Of a stretch of 64,000 nucleotides of DNA, positions 42,643 through 52,073 are shown piece after piece. This DNA is from Saccharibacter sp. 17.LH.SD. Lineage in GTDB: Bacteria; Pseudomonadota; Alphaproteobacteria; Acetobacterales; Acetobacteraceae. The notes beneath the pieces are model-generated. The model made no database searches, was not told the origin of the DNA, and worked only from the letters and a program-made list of their open reading frames with translations. The DNA is taken from assembly GCF_009834805.1 (NCBI RefSeq), contig NZ_WVHO01000010.1, forward strand, positions 62,001 through 126,000, given 5' to 3'. Made by a program: the position numbers and the translations under genes. The stretch's first letter is position 1; the number at the start of each line of letters is the position of its first letter.

Positions 42643-43119
42643 ATGAACATAGCAGCCTCTTTCATTCCTTGGATAGCATCGTGCCTGCTCATCACCGGAG
42701 CAGGCGCAAGCCTCACCCTCCAACAAGTCCTGAATACACGCCTACGCGCTGAACTGATGTCACCATGGTGGGCAGGTGCAGGAAGTTACCTTGTCGGAAC
42801 AGTACTGATGGTCACCATCGCTTCCACCAGTACCTGGCTTCATCCAAGCCAAAAGTCATTATGGGCGCTTATCCGTTACTCATCCCCAATATCATGAGGA
42901 GGGGGAGTTTTCGGGGCCATCTTCGTCGCTACCGGAATTCTCATAGTACCGCGCATGGGAGCCGCTACTGTTTTGGCTTTTATCGTCGTTGGTCAAATGG
43001 GTGGTGCCCTCTTATTCGATCATATTGGCTTTCTAGGGATCCCCATCCATCGTCTTGATGCTGTCCGGGTCATCGGTGCGCTCATGCTCATCTTAGGCGT
43101 GGTGCTTGTACGTCACTAA
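42643..43119 (+). pseudogene. DMT-type (DUF606/YdcZ) transporter broken by TGA
   Basis: Reading through one in-frame TGA at 42895-42897 gives a 158-codon DUF606-like small membrane protein: MNIAASFIPWIASCLLITGA at the start, and after the stop GGGVFGAIFVATGILIVPRM, ATVLAFIVVGQMGGALLFDH and ALMLILGVVLVRH at the end. The stop falls where family members have tryptophan (PW-GG), so a TGG to TGA change is the simplest cause. Four membrane spans would be expected in the intact form. Located between an AraC regulator and a DapA-family gene. Confidence 0.8.
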
Positions 43120-43156
43120 AAAATAACATCTGCTATAACTATGGAGAGATTACCCA

Positions 43157-44062
43157 ATGAGTATCATTTTCAAAGGCTTAAGCGCCTTTCCCATCACGCC
43201 TCTCACTGATCGTGACATCGACGAAGCGGCGTTCATCCACCTCATCACACGTCTGACGAATGCTGGTGTGGATTCCATTGGTGCTGCAGGCTCTACGGGA
43301 AGCTACCCCTTTATGTCACGGCAAGAGCGAGCACGCGTTGCTCAGCTGGCGGTGAAACATGCAGGAGAGACACCTGTTCTCGTTAGCATCGGAGCTATTC
43401 GCTTACGCGACGTCCTGCAATACGCAGAAGACGCTCAAAAAGCTGGTGTAAAAGCTCTGCTTTTACCGCCTATGTCTTACATGCCGCTTCGTGAGGAAGA
43501 GGTTTTCGCATTATATGAAACCGTTAGCCAAAATGTTTCTGTCCCCATCATCATTTATGATACACCAGGAACAACACAATTTCACTTCTCCGATGAACTA
43601 ACACAACGCATCGCGAGGCTTCCGCACATTTCATCAATCAAAATCCCCAGTGCGTTCCCAACACCTGATGCAGCCTTAGAGAGGTTAAAACGCTTTAGGG
43701 AAGGGGGAACACCTTCCTCTCTCACGCTAGGTGTCAGTGGAGACCCCACAGCAGCGGAAAGCCTTATGGCGGGCGCTAAGATTTGGTATTCAGAATGGGG
43801 TGGCCTTTTCCCCAATCTAGCACGCGCCCTAACCGATGCTGCCATCACCCATGATAAAGAACGTGTGGCATCTATTCAAAAAACCTTCCACCCCTTCTGG
43901 GAAATGAGCCACCGCTATGGAGGCTCCCTCCGCGTTATTGCGTCATGCGCAGAAATAATGGGCCTCACAACTCAGCCTTGCTTGCCACTTCCCCTGCAAG
44001 GCGTATCCGAAAAAGACCGTGAAACCCTCGCTCAACTCATCAAAAGCCATCAACCATCGTAG
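43157..44062 (+). CDS. DapA/NanA-family aldolase or lyase
   Basis: A 301-residue class I aldolase of the dihydrodipicolinate synthase family. The substrate carboxylate loop is IGAAGSTGSYPFMSRQERAR, the tyrosine in PIIIYDTPGTT and the Schiff-base lysine in SSIKIPSAFP. The active-site G-S-T-G-S is typical of family members other than DapA proper. It might act on a keto acid; the neighbours (regulator, broken transporter) suggest a small catabolic unit. A strong hairpin follows the stop. Confidence 0.75.
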   Translation: MSIIFKGLSAFPITPLTDRDIDEAAFIHLITRLTNAGVDSIGAAGSTGSYPFMSRQERARVAQLAVKHAGETPVLVSIGAIRLRDVLQYAEDAQKAGVKALLLPPMSYMPLREEEVFALYETVSQNVSVPIIIYDTPGTTQFHFSDELTQRIARLPHISSIKIPSAFPTPDAALERLKRFREGGTPSSLTLGVSGDPTAAESLMAGAKIWYSEWGGLFPNLARALTDAAITHDKERVASIQKTFHPFWEMSHRYGGSLRVIASCAEIMGLTTQPCLPLPLQGVSEKDRETLAQLIKSHQPS

Positions 44063-44076
44063 AGAGAGTGCGATAC

Positions 44077-44108
44077 GTCCTGGCCAGAGTGATCATTCTG
44101 GCCAGGAC
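44077..44108 (+). terminator. Strong hairpin after DapA-family gene
   Basis: Perfect 12-bp stem GTCCTGGCCAGA / TCTGGCCAGGAC with an 8-base loop. The following ATATTTCT is only weakly T-rich, so termination strength is uncertain. Confidence 0.6.
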
Positions 44109-44141
44109 ATATTTCTGGTCCAATAATCTGCCTCATTTTTA

Positions 44142-44559
44142 GGGTCTGTTAGAGTTTAAAGAATAACGTTTCTTCTCATATGGAAGGGGTTAATGTAATG
44201 GAGAGTGTCATTTTTGACAGAATGTGGCTCTGCCTTAATTCCTTGTTTCTTGATTGAAGAGTATCACCATCTGAGACGAACTATTTCAGCCATTTCTTCG
44301 CGTCATCAGAATAACACGAAATAGCGTGCCATTCCTTCCAACCTAGGGCCTTGGTGGCTGGCTGCCCAATTGTTTATCCGCTGGTCGAAACAGAGTGTCT
44401 AGCAGAAGCTTCTTCATCATCTTAGCAAAGCTGATCCAGCTTTGAGTATGATTTGTTTTGGTAGAACTGTCATACATGCCTACCAAAAAATAGCTTCATC
44501 TTTCATATCCGTGTTCTACACTACTGCTTCAGTTGACTACCTCAAATTCTAACAGAACC
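44142..44559. mobile_element. IS5-like insertion sequence remnant
   Basis: Bounded by 16-bp inverted repeats that match at 14 positions (GGGTCTGTTAGAGTTT and AAATTCTAACAGAACC), flanked by TA on both sides. Inside, one plus-strand frame near 44403 encodes LLHHLSKADPALSMICFGRT followed by VIHAYQKIA, like IS5-family transposases (DP.LS.I..D.T.I.AHQ). Stops interrupt every frame, and the element is only about 418 bp, half the normal size. A deletion derivative. Confidence 0.65.
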
Positions 44560-44685
44560 TAATCACAGTCTCTCCATACAACGCTCTTTTATGAGAACAG
44601 CACCTTGAGGAGGAAAGGGAGGCTCTCGAACAAGAGCCTTTCCCATAAGGTAACTCATACAAAATATAAGATAGATTTATTTATA

Positions 44686-45150
44686 TTAAACATTTTGTGA
44701 TTTTATATAGTTATATTTCATATTTTCATCTGCAAGATCATTCAAGCAATAATTTATATAGAGAACGTTAAATAAAATTGTGTAAAAAGAGTTCATTTTA
44801 TATGAAAATCCAAGCTCTTTTACTGAATAAATTTCTATCTCTCTTTTTGCTTGAAATGACCAATAGGCGAACATCCCCCACAATACGAAAGAAAGCAATT
44901 GCAATAGAAGTCCGATAAAAGCATTTCTATTGAATGTATTTTCTCCCGAAAGTAATATATAAAAAGAAGTTATTACTTGCAGAGTAATCTTAAATTTCTC
45001 AGAAGAAATTTTTTCTCCAGAGAATGATTCTATGAGAGATGTCATGACTGAAATTCTCTCGAGAGAGAATATGCTTAGCGTAACGAGATTCAATAACAAA
45101 AATTTGCCTGTTCCAAGGTTGTTTTTTTGTTTTATTTCTTCTGGAAGCAT
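44686..45150 (-). CDS. AT-rich membrane protein (DUF4234-like)
   Basis: A 154-residue protein with three to four hydrophobic segments (FLLLNLVTLSIFSL, LQVITSFYILL, FIGLLLQLLSFVLWGMFAYW, SFYTILFNVLYINYCLND). The pattern LLNLVTL at the start and the final span with N.CLND resemble the DUF4234 family of small membrane proteins. Strongly AT-rich codon use, unlike neighbours, and it adjoins an IS remnant, so it may have been acquired. Function unknown. Confidence 0.5.
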   Translation of the reverse strand: MLPEEIKQKNNLGTGKFLLLNLVTLSIFSLERISVMTSLIESFSGEKISSEKFKITLQVITSFYILLSGENTFNRNAFIGLLLQLLSFVLWGMFAYWSFQAKREIEIYSVKELGFSYKMNSFYTILFNVLYINYCLNDLADENMKYNYIKSQNV

Positions 45151-45600
45151 TAATTTTCTCTCTATTGCGTCATTATCGTTTTGAATATGTACTAAGTTCT
45201 TAAGTTATGCACGATATTTTCTTGAAAAAATCTCGAGAACCATATCCATCTACAGGCGGGTTAATGCAATGCATCCCTGGCAAAAAGATGATCATTTTAA
45301 CGCTTCCTTCACATCATAAAGGGATCTCTCAATAAGAGCACAAACTCAAAAGCACTCTTAACCCTATGCATAGTTAGAGGAAATGACGCAGAGGATAAGG
45401 TCACGAAAATATATGACCTTAAGGGAAATTTCTGCGAGAAGGCCAAAGCATCAAGTATATTAAATTAGAAATTTGTGCCTAAAAAGTCACAAATTATGAT
45501 TTATTTACAACATCCATCCATAAAACACTCAAAAAAAATATTGCGTTCTGATAATCATACCCACCCCAATTACCTAATATGCGGAATTTATAATCTAATA
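45151..45600. other. Intergenic region with inverted repeat
   Basis: About 450 AT-rich bases. AAGGTCA-N10-TGACCTT at 45397-45420 is a perfect 7-bp inverted repeat about 180 bp before the outer-membrane protein gene. No gene recognised; a longer in-frame lead from 45475 lacks a signal-peptide look and is not used. Confidence 0.4.
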
Positions 45601-46554
45601 ATGGCCTTCTCCTTCGTTCTTAAGATTGTGAATAGTTGTCTGCTTTCAACGTTATTCTGTGGCTCAGCTTTTGCTCAATCATCCTCAATGCCCTGGTATG
45701 ACCTCCCTTGGCTAGGCACACCTAAGAAAACCACTCCTGTCATCGCTTCGGAGCGTGAAATCTCCATCATGGGGGATGGAATGCTCGGAAATTACAAAGA
45801 ATTCCCCCGGCATAACCCGTACGCTCGATATCAACCGCATGATCGTGAGCTGGGTTGGACACCAGGGCTAACGGTTAAAGGCTCTATAATCTTTGATTTT
45901 TATCAGTTGCACGATCTTTATGTGAGTGGACAAGGCAACTTCGATATTGGTCACGTTTCTTACCACGGGGCCTGGTCTGATCGCCTCGGCTACGGCGGGG
46001 CATCCAATACTCAGACCAATCAACAAAAAGCATATGGCCAAGGAGAACTTGGGAAAGCGTGGCGCTTAACTCATAATCTACTCTTAATTACAGCGTTTCA
46101 GGGAGGATATGGCTACTGGTATCGCAGCATAAATAGTGGGCGTAGCAGCGTTTACGGATATCCTGGGATCAGTGTCCATGTTCATGGCTATGATGAGCGC
46201 TATCAATATGATTGGGTGGGTGGCGCTGTCCATCTTGATTATGCCATCACACCACGCTTTGTGGCTAAATTAAATGGCTTCGTAGGCAGTACTTTTGGTG
46301 CACATATGGACGCTGGCAATGCGGAACGTCAATTTCATCTTGGGAGCCGCTTCCGCTATGAAATTGGCGCAATGCTTGATTACCGTCTCACACAACGCTG
46401 GCACTTATTGGCAAACATTGATTATCAAGATGTCAAATTTGGTTCCTCTTCCCCCGTTCGCGCACGAGGAGGACGTCATGCCGGTTATCTATATGAACCG
46501 AGCAGCATGACACAACAGCTTCATATTGGCTTAGGTGCTGGCATCAGTTTCTAA
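45601..46554 (+). CDS. Outer-membrane beta-barrel protein
   Basis: A 317-residue protein with a signal peptide (MAFSFVLKIVNSCLLSTLFC, cleavage after SAFA) and alternating beta-strand pattern to a terminal phenylalanine (LHIGLGAGISF), as in porin-like barrels. Aromatic-rich strands such as LLLITAFQGGYGYWYRSI and YDWVGGAVHLDYAI are typical. It resembles the omptin/OmpW-like small barrels only generally. I chose ATG 45601 because the predicted signal peptide starts there; an ATG 126 bp upstream would add a non-hydrophobic lead. Function unknown. Confidence 0.65.
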   Translation: MAFSFVLKIVNSCLLSTLFCGSAFAQSSSMPWYDLPWLGTPKKTTPVIASEREISIMGDGMLGNYKEFPRHNPYARYQPHDRELGWTPGLTVKGSIIFDFYQLHDLYVSGQGNFDIGHVSYHGAWSDRLGYGGASNTQTNQQKAYGQGELGKAWRLTHNLLLITAFQGGYGYWYRSINSGRSSVYGYPGISVHVHGYDERYQYDWVGGAVHLDYAITPRFVAKLNGFVGSTFGAHMDAGNAERQFHLGSRFRYEIGAMLDYRLTQRWHLLANIDYQDVKFGSSSPVRARGGRHAGYLYEPSSMTQQLHIGLGAGISF

Positions 46555-46573
46555 AATCATCTCTTAAATTTAC

Positions 46574-46603
46574 CAAAAAAGGCCGGGATGCAGCGTCCCG
46601 GTC
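46574..46603 (-). terminator. Rho-independent terminator
   Basis: On the minus strand GACCGGGACGCTGCATCCCGG closes as a hairpin (CCGGGA/TCCCGG) and is followed by CCTTTTTT. It lies about 225 bp beyond tRNA-Cys on the same strand and is probably the end of that transcript. Confidence 0.7.
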
Positions 46604-46828
46604 ATCCTCAGTATAGAGCTCGTTAGCCCACCTTTTAACCCTAACGTCAAATACCCCTTGAATACACCACAAGTCGGTATCAACCAAAACGGGCATGATA
46701 CCCCAAAATATCCCCAAACTCACGGGATGTAACGCTATTTTGTGGGAGCCATCGGAGGGTATGAAACTCAAAAAACGGGATTTTTTAGTGGGTTTTAGGA
46801 GTTTTCGGGGGGGAGTGATAACCACGCC
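46604..46828. other. Possible integrase-site relic beside tRNA-Cys
   Basis: The 225 bp directly 3' of the tRNA gene contain several GGGGTATC-like motifs on the minus strand (near 46698-46705, 46651-46658 and a GGTATGAA-like one near 46756). Such spaced motifs often flank tRNA-borne integrase attachment sites. No integrase gene remains. Confidence 0.3.
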
Positions 46829-46902
46829 TGGAGGTCCGAGCGGGAATCGAACCCACATACACGGATTTGCAGTCCGCTACATAGCCATTCTGCCATCGGA
46901 CC
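46829..46902 (-). tRNA. tRNA-Cys (GCA)
   Basis: The minus strand reads GGTCCGATGGCAGAATGGCT, then GGACTGCAAATCC with anticodon GCA, then the T arm GGGTTCGATTCCC. The 7-bp acceptor stem GGTCCGA/TCGGACC closes it, with the cysteine-specific discriminator T followed by encoded CCA. Confidence 0.95.
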
Positions 46903-46921
46903 TCTAGGCGTGGACGACGCC

Positions 46922-46950
46922 CTTATGGACAGTTTGTGCCGGATGGTCAA
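46922..46950 (-). promoter_or_regulatory. tRNA-Cys promoter
   Basis: On the minus strand TTGACC (46950-46945), 17-base spacer, CATAAG (46927-46922), ending about 20 bp before the tRNA 5' end. Good sigma-70 spacing. Confidence 0.6.
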
Positions 46951-47067
46951 GGGGGAACTTTTATAACGGAAAAGATTTTTCTTTCGTGAAGAAAAACGAT
47001 AGTATAACAAACAAGCACGGGTGGTTCAGCCATTCTGTTTTCAGATAATTGCAGGTAGCTGATCGTG

Positions 47068-48558
47068 ATGGGCACAGAACATTTTTACTCTTTTAAAACA
47101 CGCTGGACGTTCCCCCTCGGTATAGGTGTAGGGGTTGCATCATCACTGATACCTTCAGTTTCTTTTGCCCAAAAATATGATGGAAGTGGGTCCCCCAATT
47201 TTGTTCCTCACACATTGCGTGAGGCGATGGCGGCGGCCTATCTTACCAACCCACAACTGCGTGAAGAACGTGCTCGGCTCCGTGCGGTTGATGAACAAAT
47301 GCCGGCAGCCCAAGCCGGATGGCACCCGACCATTCAGGGCACGTTGGGGCTGACCTATTATAAGGGAAACTCTAACTATACCAACAACACGCCTATCGGA
47401 AATGGGCAGTCAATCGCAGTCCCCAACACGCAGCGCTATAGCAGCACGGGATATACCGGGGGCGTCACCCTGACCCAACCCATCTATCAAGGTGGGAAAA
47501 CCGTTGCCAATATCCGAATGGCAAAAAACCAGATCATGGCTGAGCGTGCTCGTTTGATCGCCATGGAACAGCAAGTCTTACTCAGCGTTGCCAATGCTTA
47601 TATCGGCGTTGTGGAAGATGAGCAGCTTCTGCAAATCAGCATCAACAACGAGCGTGTTCTCCGGCAGCAGCTCGATACAGCCAATCGCCGCTTCCGCTTA
47701 GGGGAATTAAGTCGAACCGACGTCGCACAAGCACAAGGCGCCTTAGCTTCCGCCTCAGCTCAAAGGCAGCAAGCAGAAGGGACGTTACAATCAGCCCAAG
47801 CCACTTATATGCAACAAGTAGGCATTGCCGCGCCGCCTAATCTTGTGCCGCCTCAACCTCTTGATCTTCCTGTGAAAGAGGAGCGGGAGGCCGTTGCAAT
47901 GGCCGTTCATAACAACCCTAATGTTGTTTATGCGCTTTTCACTGAAGCTCAGCAGAAGAGTAATATCTCGACCCAAATGGCAACCATTTTGCCCAAGATT
48001 TCTGCCGTACTCGGCTATCAACATACGAAAGACCAAGCAGCCGAACATTCACAGCAAGATTCCAAATACGCAGAGCTCCTCTTTCAAGTGCCCATTTATC
48101 AGGGAGGGGGAGAGTATGCCAGTGTCCGTCAAGCACGCCAAAGTGCTGAAAGTGCGCATCACGAAGTGGATGTACAGCGCCGTGTCGCCTTACAGCTTGC
48201 CTCTTCTAACTGGCAAAATTACCAAGCCTATAAAGATTCCATGAAAAGTAACCGCATCGCTGTGAAGGCGGATATCGCTGCTCTTGCAGGGGTGGAGCGT
48301 GAAGCCCTCTTGGGGACGGCCACAACCCTATCTGTCCTTCAGCAGCAGCAAACACTCTTGCTCGCTCAGCAAGCACTCGTTCAGACAGTTGCGTCACTCG
48401 TGAGCTCTACTTACACTATTGCCTCCGCCATTGGCCGTTTAACGGCGGTAGATCTCAGGCTTTCCGTGCCGCTCTATGATGAAAAAGCCTATTATAAAGC
48501 CGTCAAGAACCGTCTGTGGGGGATCAGCGATTACGCTGTGAACGAGCCTGGTCGATAA
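47068..48558 (+). CDS. TolC-family outer-membrane efflux channel
   Basis: A 496-residue outer-membrane factor of type I secretion or RND efflux. Signal region PLGIGVGVASSLIPSVSFAQ is followed by a repeated TolC fold: FVPHTLREAMAAAYLTNPQL, GVTLTQPIYQGGKTVANIRM, NRRFRLGELSRTDVAQAQGA and, in the second half, LLFQVPIYQGGGEYASVRQA. ATG 47068 is preceded by an in-frame GTG at 47065; either could serve. It lies alone between tRNA-Cys and valS. No inner-membrane pump partner is adjacent. Confidence 0.85.
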   Translation: MGTEHFYSFKTRWTFPLGIGVGVASSLIPSVSFAQKYDGSGSPNFVPHTLREAMAAAYLTNPQLREERARLRAVDEQMPAAQAGWHPTIQGTLGLTYYKGNSNYTNNTPIGNGQSIAVPNTQRYSSTGYTGGVTLTQPIYQGGKTVANIRMAKNQIMAERARLIAMEQQVLLSVANAYIGVVEDEQLLQISINNERVLRQQLDTANRRFRLGELSRTDVAQAQGALASASAQRQQAEGTLQSAQATYMQQVGIAAPPNLVPPQPLDLPVKEEREAVAMAVHNNPNVVYALFTEAQQKSNISTQMATILPKISAVLGYQHTKDQAAEHSQQDSKYAELLFQVPIYQGGGEYASVRQARQSAESAHHEVDVQRRVALQLASSNWQNYQAYKDSMKSNRIAVKADIAALAGVEREALLGTATTLSVLQQQQTLLLAQQALVQTVASLVSSTYTIASAIGRLTAVDLRLSVPLYDEKAYYKAVKNRLWGISDYAVNEPGR

Positions 48559-48645
48559 AACCTTACACCAAGCCTATCGGCTTTCGTAAGAAAAACCGAT
48601 ATTATACAGACCACATAGCGTTATTATCTTATCATCTGGGACATC

Positions 48646-51339
48646 ATGGCCGAGCAAAATACATCTACTGCCCCTCTCGAAAAAACGTTTAACCCCAGCC
48701 AATATGAAGCGCCTCTCTATCAACATTGGGAGGAGAGTGGGGTCTTTACCGCTCATCCAGAAAAAGAGGGCCGTGCCTTCTCCATTATGTTCCCGCCACC
48801 AAATGTGACAGGAACACTCCATCTCGGGCATGCGCTCAACTTCACCTTGCAGGATATCCTTATCCGCTGGCAGCGTATGAACGGTGCGAATGTGCTGTGG
48901 CAGCCCGGAACCGACCATGCCGGTATCGCAACCCAAATGGTGGTTGAACGCGCGTTGGATAAAGAAGGCATCAGCCGCACGGCGCTCGGCCGCCCTGGAT
49001 TTATTGACCGCGTCTGGGATTGGAAAAAAGAATATGGCGGCACCATCGTCCGCCAGCTTCGCACCCTTGGCGCCTCGGCTGATTGGTCACGTGAACGCTT
49101 CACGATGGATGACGGTCTCTCCAAAGCTGTCCGTAAAGTCTTCGTTCAGCTCCATAAAGAGGGGCTCATTTACCGTGACCGCCGTCTCGTAAACTGGGAC
49201 CCAGCCTTCCGTTCTGCGATTTCTGACCTTGAGGTCGAAAATCGCGAAACAAAAGGCTCCATGTGGTATATTCGCTATCCGCTGGATGATGGCCGCACCA
49301 TCACTATTGCCACGACACGCCCTGAAACAATGCTGGGTGACGTCGCTGTAGCGGTCTCACCGGAAGATGACCGCTATCGTGATATGATCGGCCAAGAGGT
49401 CACACTTCCACTCACAGGGCGCAGAGTGCCTATCATCGCCGATGAGCACTCAGACCCCGAAAAAGGCACAGGGGCGGTTAAAATTACCCCTGCGCATGAT
49501 TTTAATGACTTTGAGGTGGGTAAACGCCACAATCTCGCAGCGCCCACCATTCTTGATGAAGGTGCGCATATTTGGCTTGATGACATTGAATCAGAAATAA
49601 AAGTCGTAGAAGGCCTTGCGGACCCAGCCTTTGTCCGAAGCCTTGCCGGCATGCATAGAGACGAAGCGCGTAAAAAGATTGTTGCTGAACTTGAGCGGCT
49701 GGAATGGCTTGAGAAAATAGAACCCCATACATTACAAGTACCGATTGCAGAACGTGGTGGTGCCATTGTAGAGCCACGCCTGACGCTGCAATGGTATTGT
49801 GATGCCCCTAAGCTCGCAGGCCCCGCTGTTGAAGCGGTCCAGAATGAGAAAATCGTGTTTGAACCCCGCCAATGGGAGAATACCTTCTTCGCCTGGATGC
49901 GGGAACTACAACCGTGGTGCATCAGCCGTCAGCTTTGGTGGGGACATCGCATTCCCGCTTGGTATGGCTCCGATGGTCAGACCTATGTTGCCGAAACAGA
50001 AGAAGACGCACAAGCTCAAGCGGGGGAAGGGGTCATTCTCACACAAGATGAGGATGTGCTCGACACATGGTTCAGTTCAGCTTTGTGGCCTTTCTCAACC
50101 CTTGGTTGGCCTGATAATACTGAGGCCTTAAAACGCTATTATCCAACCAGTGTTCTCGTTACAGGGTTTGACATCATTTTCTTCTGGGTTTCCCGGATGA
50201 TGATGATGGGCCTCCATTTCATGGGAGAGGTTCCTTTCCATAAAGTCTTGATCCATGGCTTGGTACGCGATGAGAAAGGGCAGAAAATGTCCAAATCTCG
50301 TGGCAACGGCCTGGACCCGCTCGAGCTTGTCTCAGAATTTGGGGCTGATGCGGTGCGTCTTGCCATTTGTGCAGGGGCAGGGCTAGGACGTGACATTAAA
50401 CTTGGTCGTGGCCGCGTTGAAGAACATCGTGCCTTCATCACCAAACTCTGGAACGCTTCGCGCTTCCTACAAATGAATGGTGCCGCACCTGCCGCACAGT
50501 TTGACCCAACACAGGTCAAAGGCACACTTTCACGTTGGATCATACAAGAAGCCCGACAGGCCACAGAAAACGCGCAAGCGGCTCTGCAAGCTTCGCGCTT
50601 CGATGATTACGCTCGTTGCTGCTATCACTTCGTATGGAATATTTTCTGCGACTGGTTTGTTGAATTTGCAAAACCTATTTTCAATGCTGGCGGAGAAGAA
50701 GCCGCTGAATTGAAAGCGGTGAGTGCCTATGTTCTCGGCATTATTTTGCGCATGATGCAGCCCGTTATTCCATTTGTCACAGCGACACTCTGGCAAAAAC
50801 TGGGTTATGAAGGGGAGTTCGCCACAACTTCCTGGCCCATCGTGCCATCTATAGCTGAAGCGCAAAAAGCGGCTGATGACGTCAATTGGTTGGTACGCCT
50901 CATCACAGAAGTGCGTGTGGTGCGGTCTGAGATGAATGTGCCGCCTTCCCAAAAGGCGCCGCTTTTATTCCGTGATGCTAAGCCTGAAACCATTGAGCGT
51001 GCTCAACAATGGCATGAGGCCATTAGCCGCATGGCTCGTGCGTCCGAGGTCAGTGCGCTGACAGGTGAAGCCCCACATATGGCAGCGCAGATCGTTTTGG
51101 ATGAAGCGACGATCTTCCTGCCACTTGAAGGTGTCATTGATCTCGATGCGGAACGAAATCGCCTCCGTAAAGAAGTGACACGCCTTGAAACAGAGATCGA
51201 AAAAGTAACGAAAAAACTCAGTAATGAGAATTTCGTCTCGCGCGCAAAACCTGAAGTGGTACAGGAAAACCGCGACCGCTTGAGTGATTTCGAGCACGAA
51301 CTCACACGCCAAAAAGCGGCTCTCGCGCGTTTAGACTAA
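48646..51339 (+). CDS. valS: Valyl-tRNA synthetase
   Basis: An 897-residue class I synthetase that charges tRNA-Val. HIGH motif in PPPNVTGTLHLGHALNF, editing (CP1) domain with TTRPETMLGDVAVAVSPEDD, KMSKS in GQKMSKSRGNGLDPL, and the C-terminal coiled-coil arm RNRLRKEVTRLETEIEKVTK. Full normal length. Start codon ATG 48646 opens the typical N-terminal EKTFNPSQYEAPLYQHWEES. An 18-bp perfect hairpin follows its stop. Confidence 0.95.
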   Translation: MAEQNTSTAPLEKTFNPSQYEAPLYQHWEESGVFTAHPEKEGRAFSIMFPPPNVTGTLHLGHALNFTLQDILIRWQRMNGANVLWQPGTDHAGIATQMVVERALDKEGISRTALGRPGFIDRVWDWKKEYGGTIVRQLRTLGASADWSRERFTMDDGLSKAVRKVFVQLHKEGLIYRDRRLVNWDPAFRSAISDLEVENRETKGSMWYIRYPLDDGRTITIATTRPETMLGDVAVAVSPEDDRYRDMIGQEVTLPLTGRRVPIIADEHSDPEKGTGAVKITPAHDFNDFEVGKRHNLAAPTILDEGAHIWLDDIESEIKVVEGLADPAFVRSLAGMHRDEARKKIVAELERLEWLEKIEPHTLQVPIAERGGAIVEPRLTLQWYCDAPKLAGPAVEAVQNEKIVFEPRQWENTFFAWMRELQPWCISRQLWWGHRIPAWYGSDGQTYVAETEEDAQAQAGEGVILTQDEDVLDTWFSSALWPFSTLGWPDNTEALKRYYPTSVLVTGFDIIFFWVSRMMMMGLHFMGEVPFHKVLIHGLVRDEKGQKMSKSRGNGLDPLELVSEFGADAVRLAICAGAGLGRDIKLGRGRVEEHRAFITKLWNASRFLQMNGAAPAAQFDPTQVKGTLSRWIIQEARQATENAQAALQASRFDDYARCCYHFVWNIFCDWFVEFAKPIFNAGGEEAAELKAVSAYVLGIILRMMQPVIPFVTATLWQKLGYEGEFATTSWPIVPSIAEAQKAADDVNWLVRLITEVRVVRSEMNVPPSQKAPLLFRDAKPETIERAQQWHEAISRMARASEVSALTGEAPHMAAQIVLDEATIFLPLEGVIDLDAERNRLRKEVTRLETEIEKVTKKLSNENFVSRAKPEVVQENRDRLSDFEHELTRQKAALARLD

Positions 51340-51342
51340 AGA

Positions 51343-51386
51343 CATCCATGATAGCGGAGATGTAAGAATCTCCGCTATCATGGATG
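51343..51386. terminator. 18-bp perfect hairpin after valS
   Basis: CATCCATGATAGCGGAGA pairs without mismatch with TCTCCGCTATCATGGATG across an 8-base loop. A weak T-run follows. Lies between convergent valS and padC. A related imperfect hairpin is at 53042-53086. Confidence 0.65.
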
Positions 51387-51425
51387 GTTTCCCTGGTAAC
51401 GACCGCATATAAGGGCGGCATTATT

Positions 51426-51956
51426 TCAATTCCGGCGTGCGGCGTAACCCTCTGGGAGTTCGGAAGCAGCGCAGGAAATCACGCTTTCATCATTGGGTGA
51501 GCAGCTTTCTAGAAAGCTAATTGTCGCGAATTCATCAATAACCAATTTAGGGTAGGTTGGGCCCGCATCGCGATAGGCTAACATCTGGTCAATGTGATCA
51601 TTCTGAAAACATACGGTCTTTTTAGGATCAAGCGCCACCCATCGTGGGAAGAAAATAACACCATGCAGTTTGCGGTCTGCAAGATTCACCGCAACACTCA
51701 CGGTCGTCCCCGTTGGTTCATCCCAGGAAATCTTATAAATATCTGTTCCTAAACGAACAATATGCGCGACCTGGTCACGCACCCAACGCCCTCCGACCAT
51801 TCCGCTATGAATGCGATAGTCAATGGTCCGATCATTCTTCACATATATCTCATATTGCCAGCCATTATCGTATGTATAGATAAAGTGGCGACCGACGAAG
51901 TCAGTTAGCTCTTCAGGTTTGGTTGATTCAAAGTCATTGGACATCGTCTTTTCCAT
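51426..51956 (-). CDS. padC: Phenolic acid decarboxylase
   Basis: A 176-residue phenolic acid decarboxylase (or 172 from the second ATG), converting ferulic, p-coumaric and caffeic acids to vinyl derivatives. Family blocks: FVGRHFIYTYDNGWQYEIYV, IDYRIHSGMVGGRWVRDQ, ISWDEPTGTTVSVAVNL and FFPRWVALDPKKTVCFQND. This is a detoxification trait for plant-associated bacteria. A LysR-type regulator gene diverges from it 117 bp away and probably responds to phenolic acids; the more usual regulator in other groups is PadR. Confidence 0.9.
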   Translation of the reverse strand: MEKTMSNDFESTKPEELTDFVGRHFIYTYDNGWQYEIYVKNDRTIDYRIHSGMVGGRWVRDQVAHIVRLGTDIYKISWDEPTGTTVSVAVNLADRKLHGVIFFPRWVALDPKKTVCFQNDHIDQMLAYRDAGPTYPKLVIDEFATISFLESCSPNDESVISCAASELPEGYAARRN

Positions 51957-52073
51957 TCATACTGTTACATCACCAGAAAAACATCGAATAATGTGAATGA
52001 AAAGCGCAATTTTTCACGCTATATGATCGAATAATCCGATAGGAATGCCAAATTCTACACATTAAGGGTCTCT

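Noticed and set aside
42895-42897. TGA as selenocysteine or programmed readthrough in the DUF606-like gene
   Set aside because: The position corresponds to tryptophan in the family and no stimulating element is visible, so a nonsense mutation is simpler.
45475-45600. Extended N-terminus of the outer-membrane protein
   Set aside because: The extra 42 residues are polar and would bury the signal peptide; ATG 45601 begins a proper signal sequence.
46544-46858. A 104-codon minus-strand frame next to tRNA-Cys
   Set aside because: It spans tRNA-Cys bases and a terminator, has no ribosome-binding sequence, and reads like the translation of non-coding DNA.
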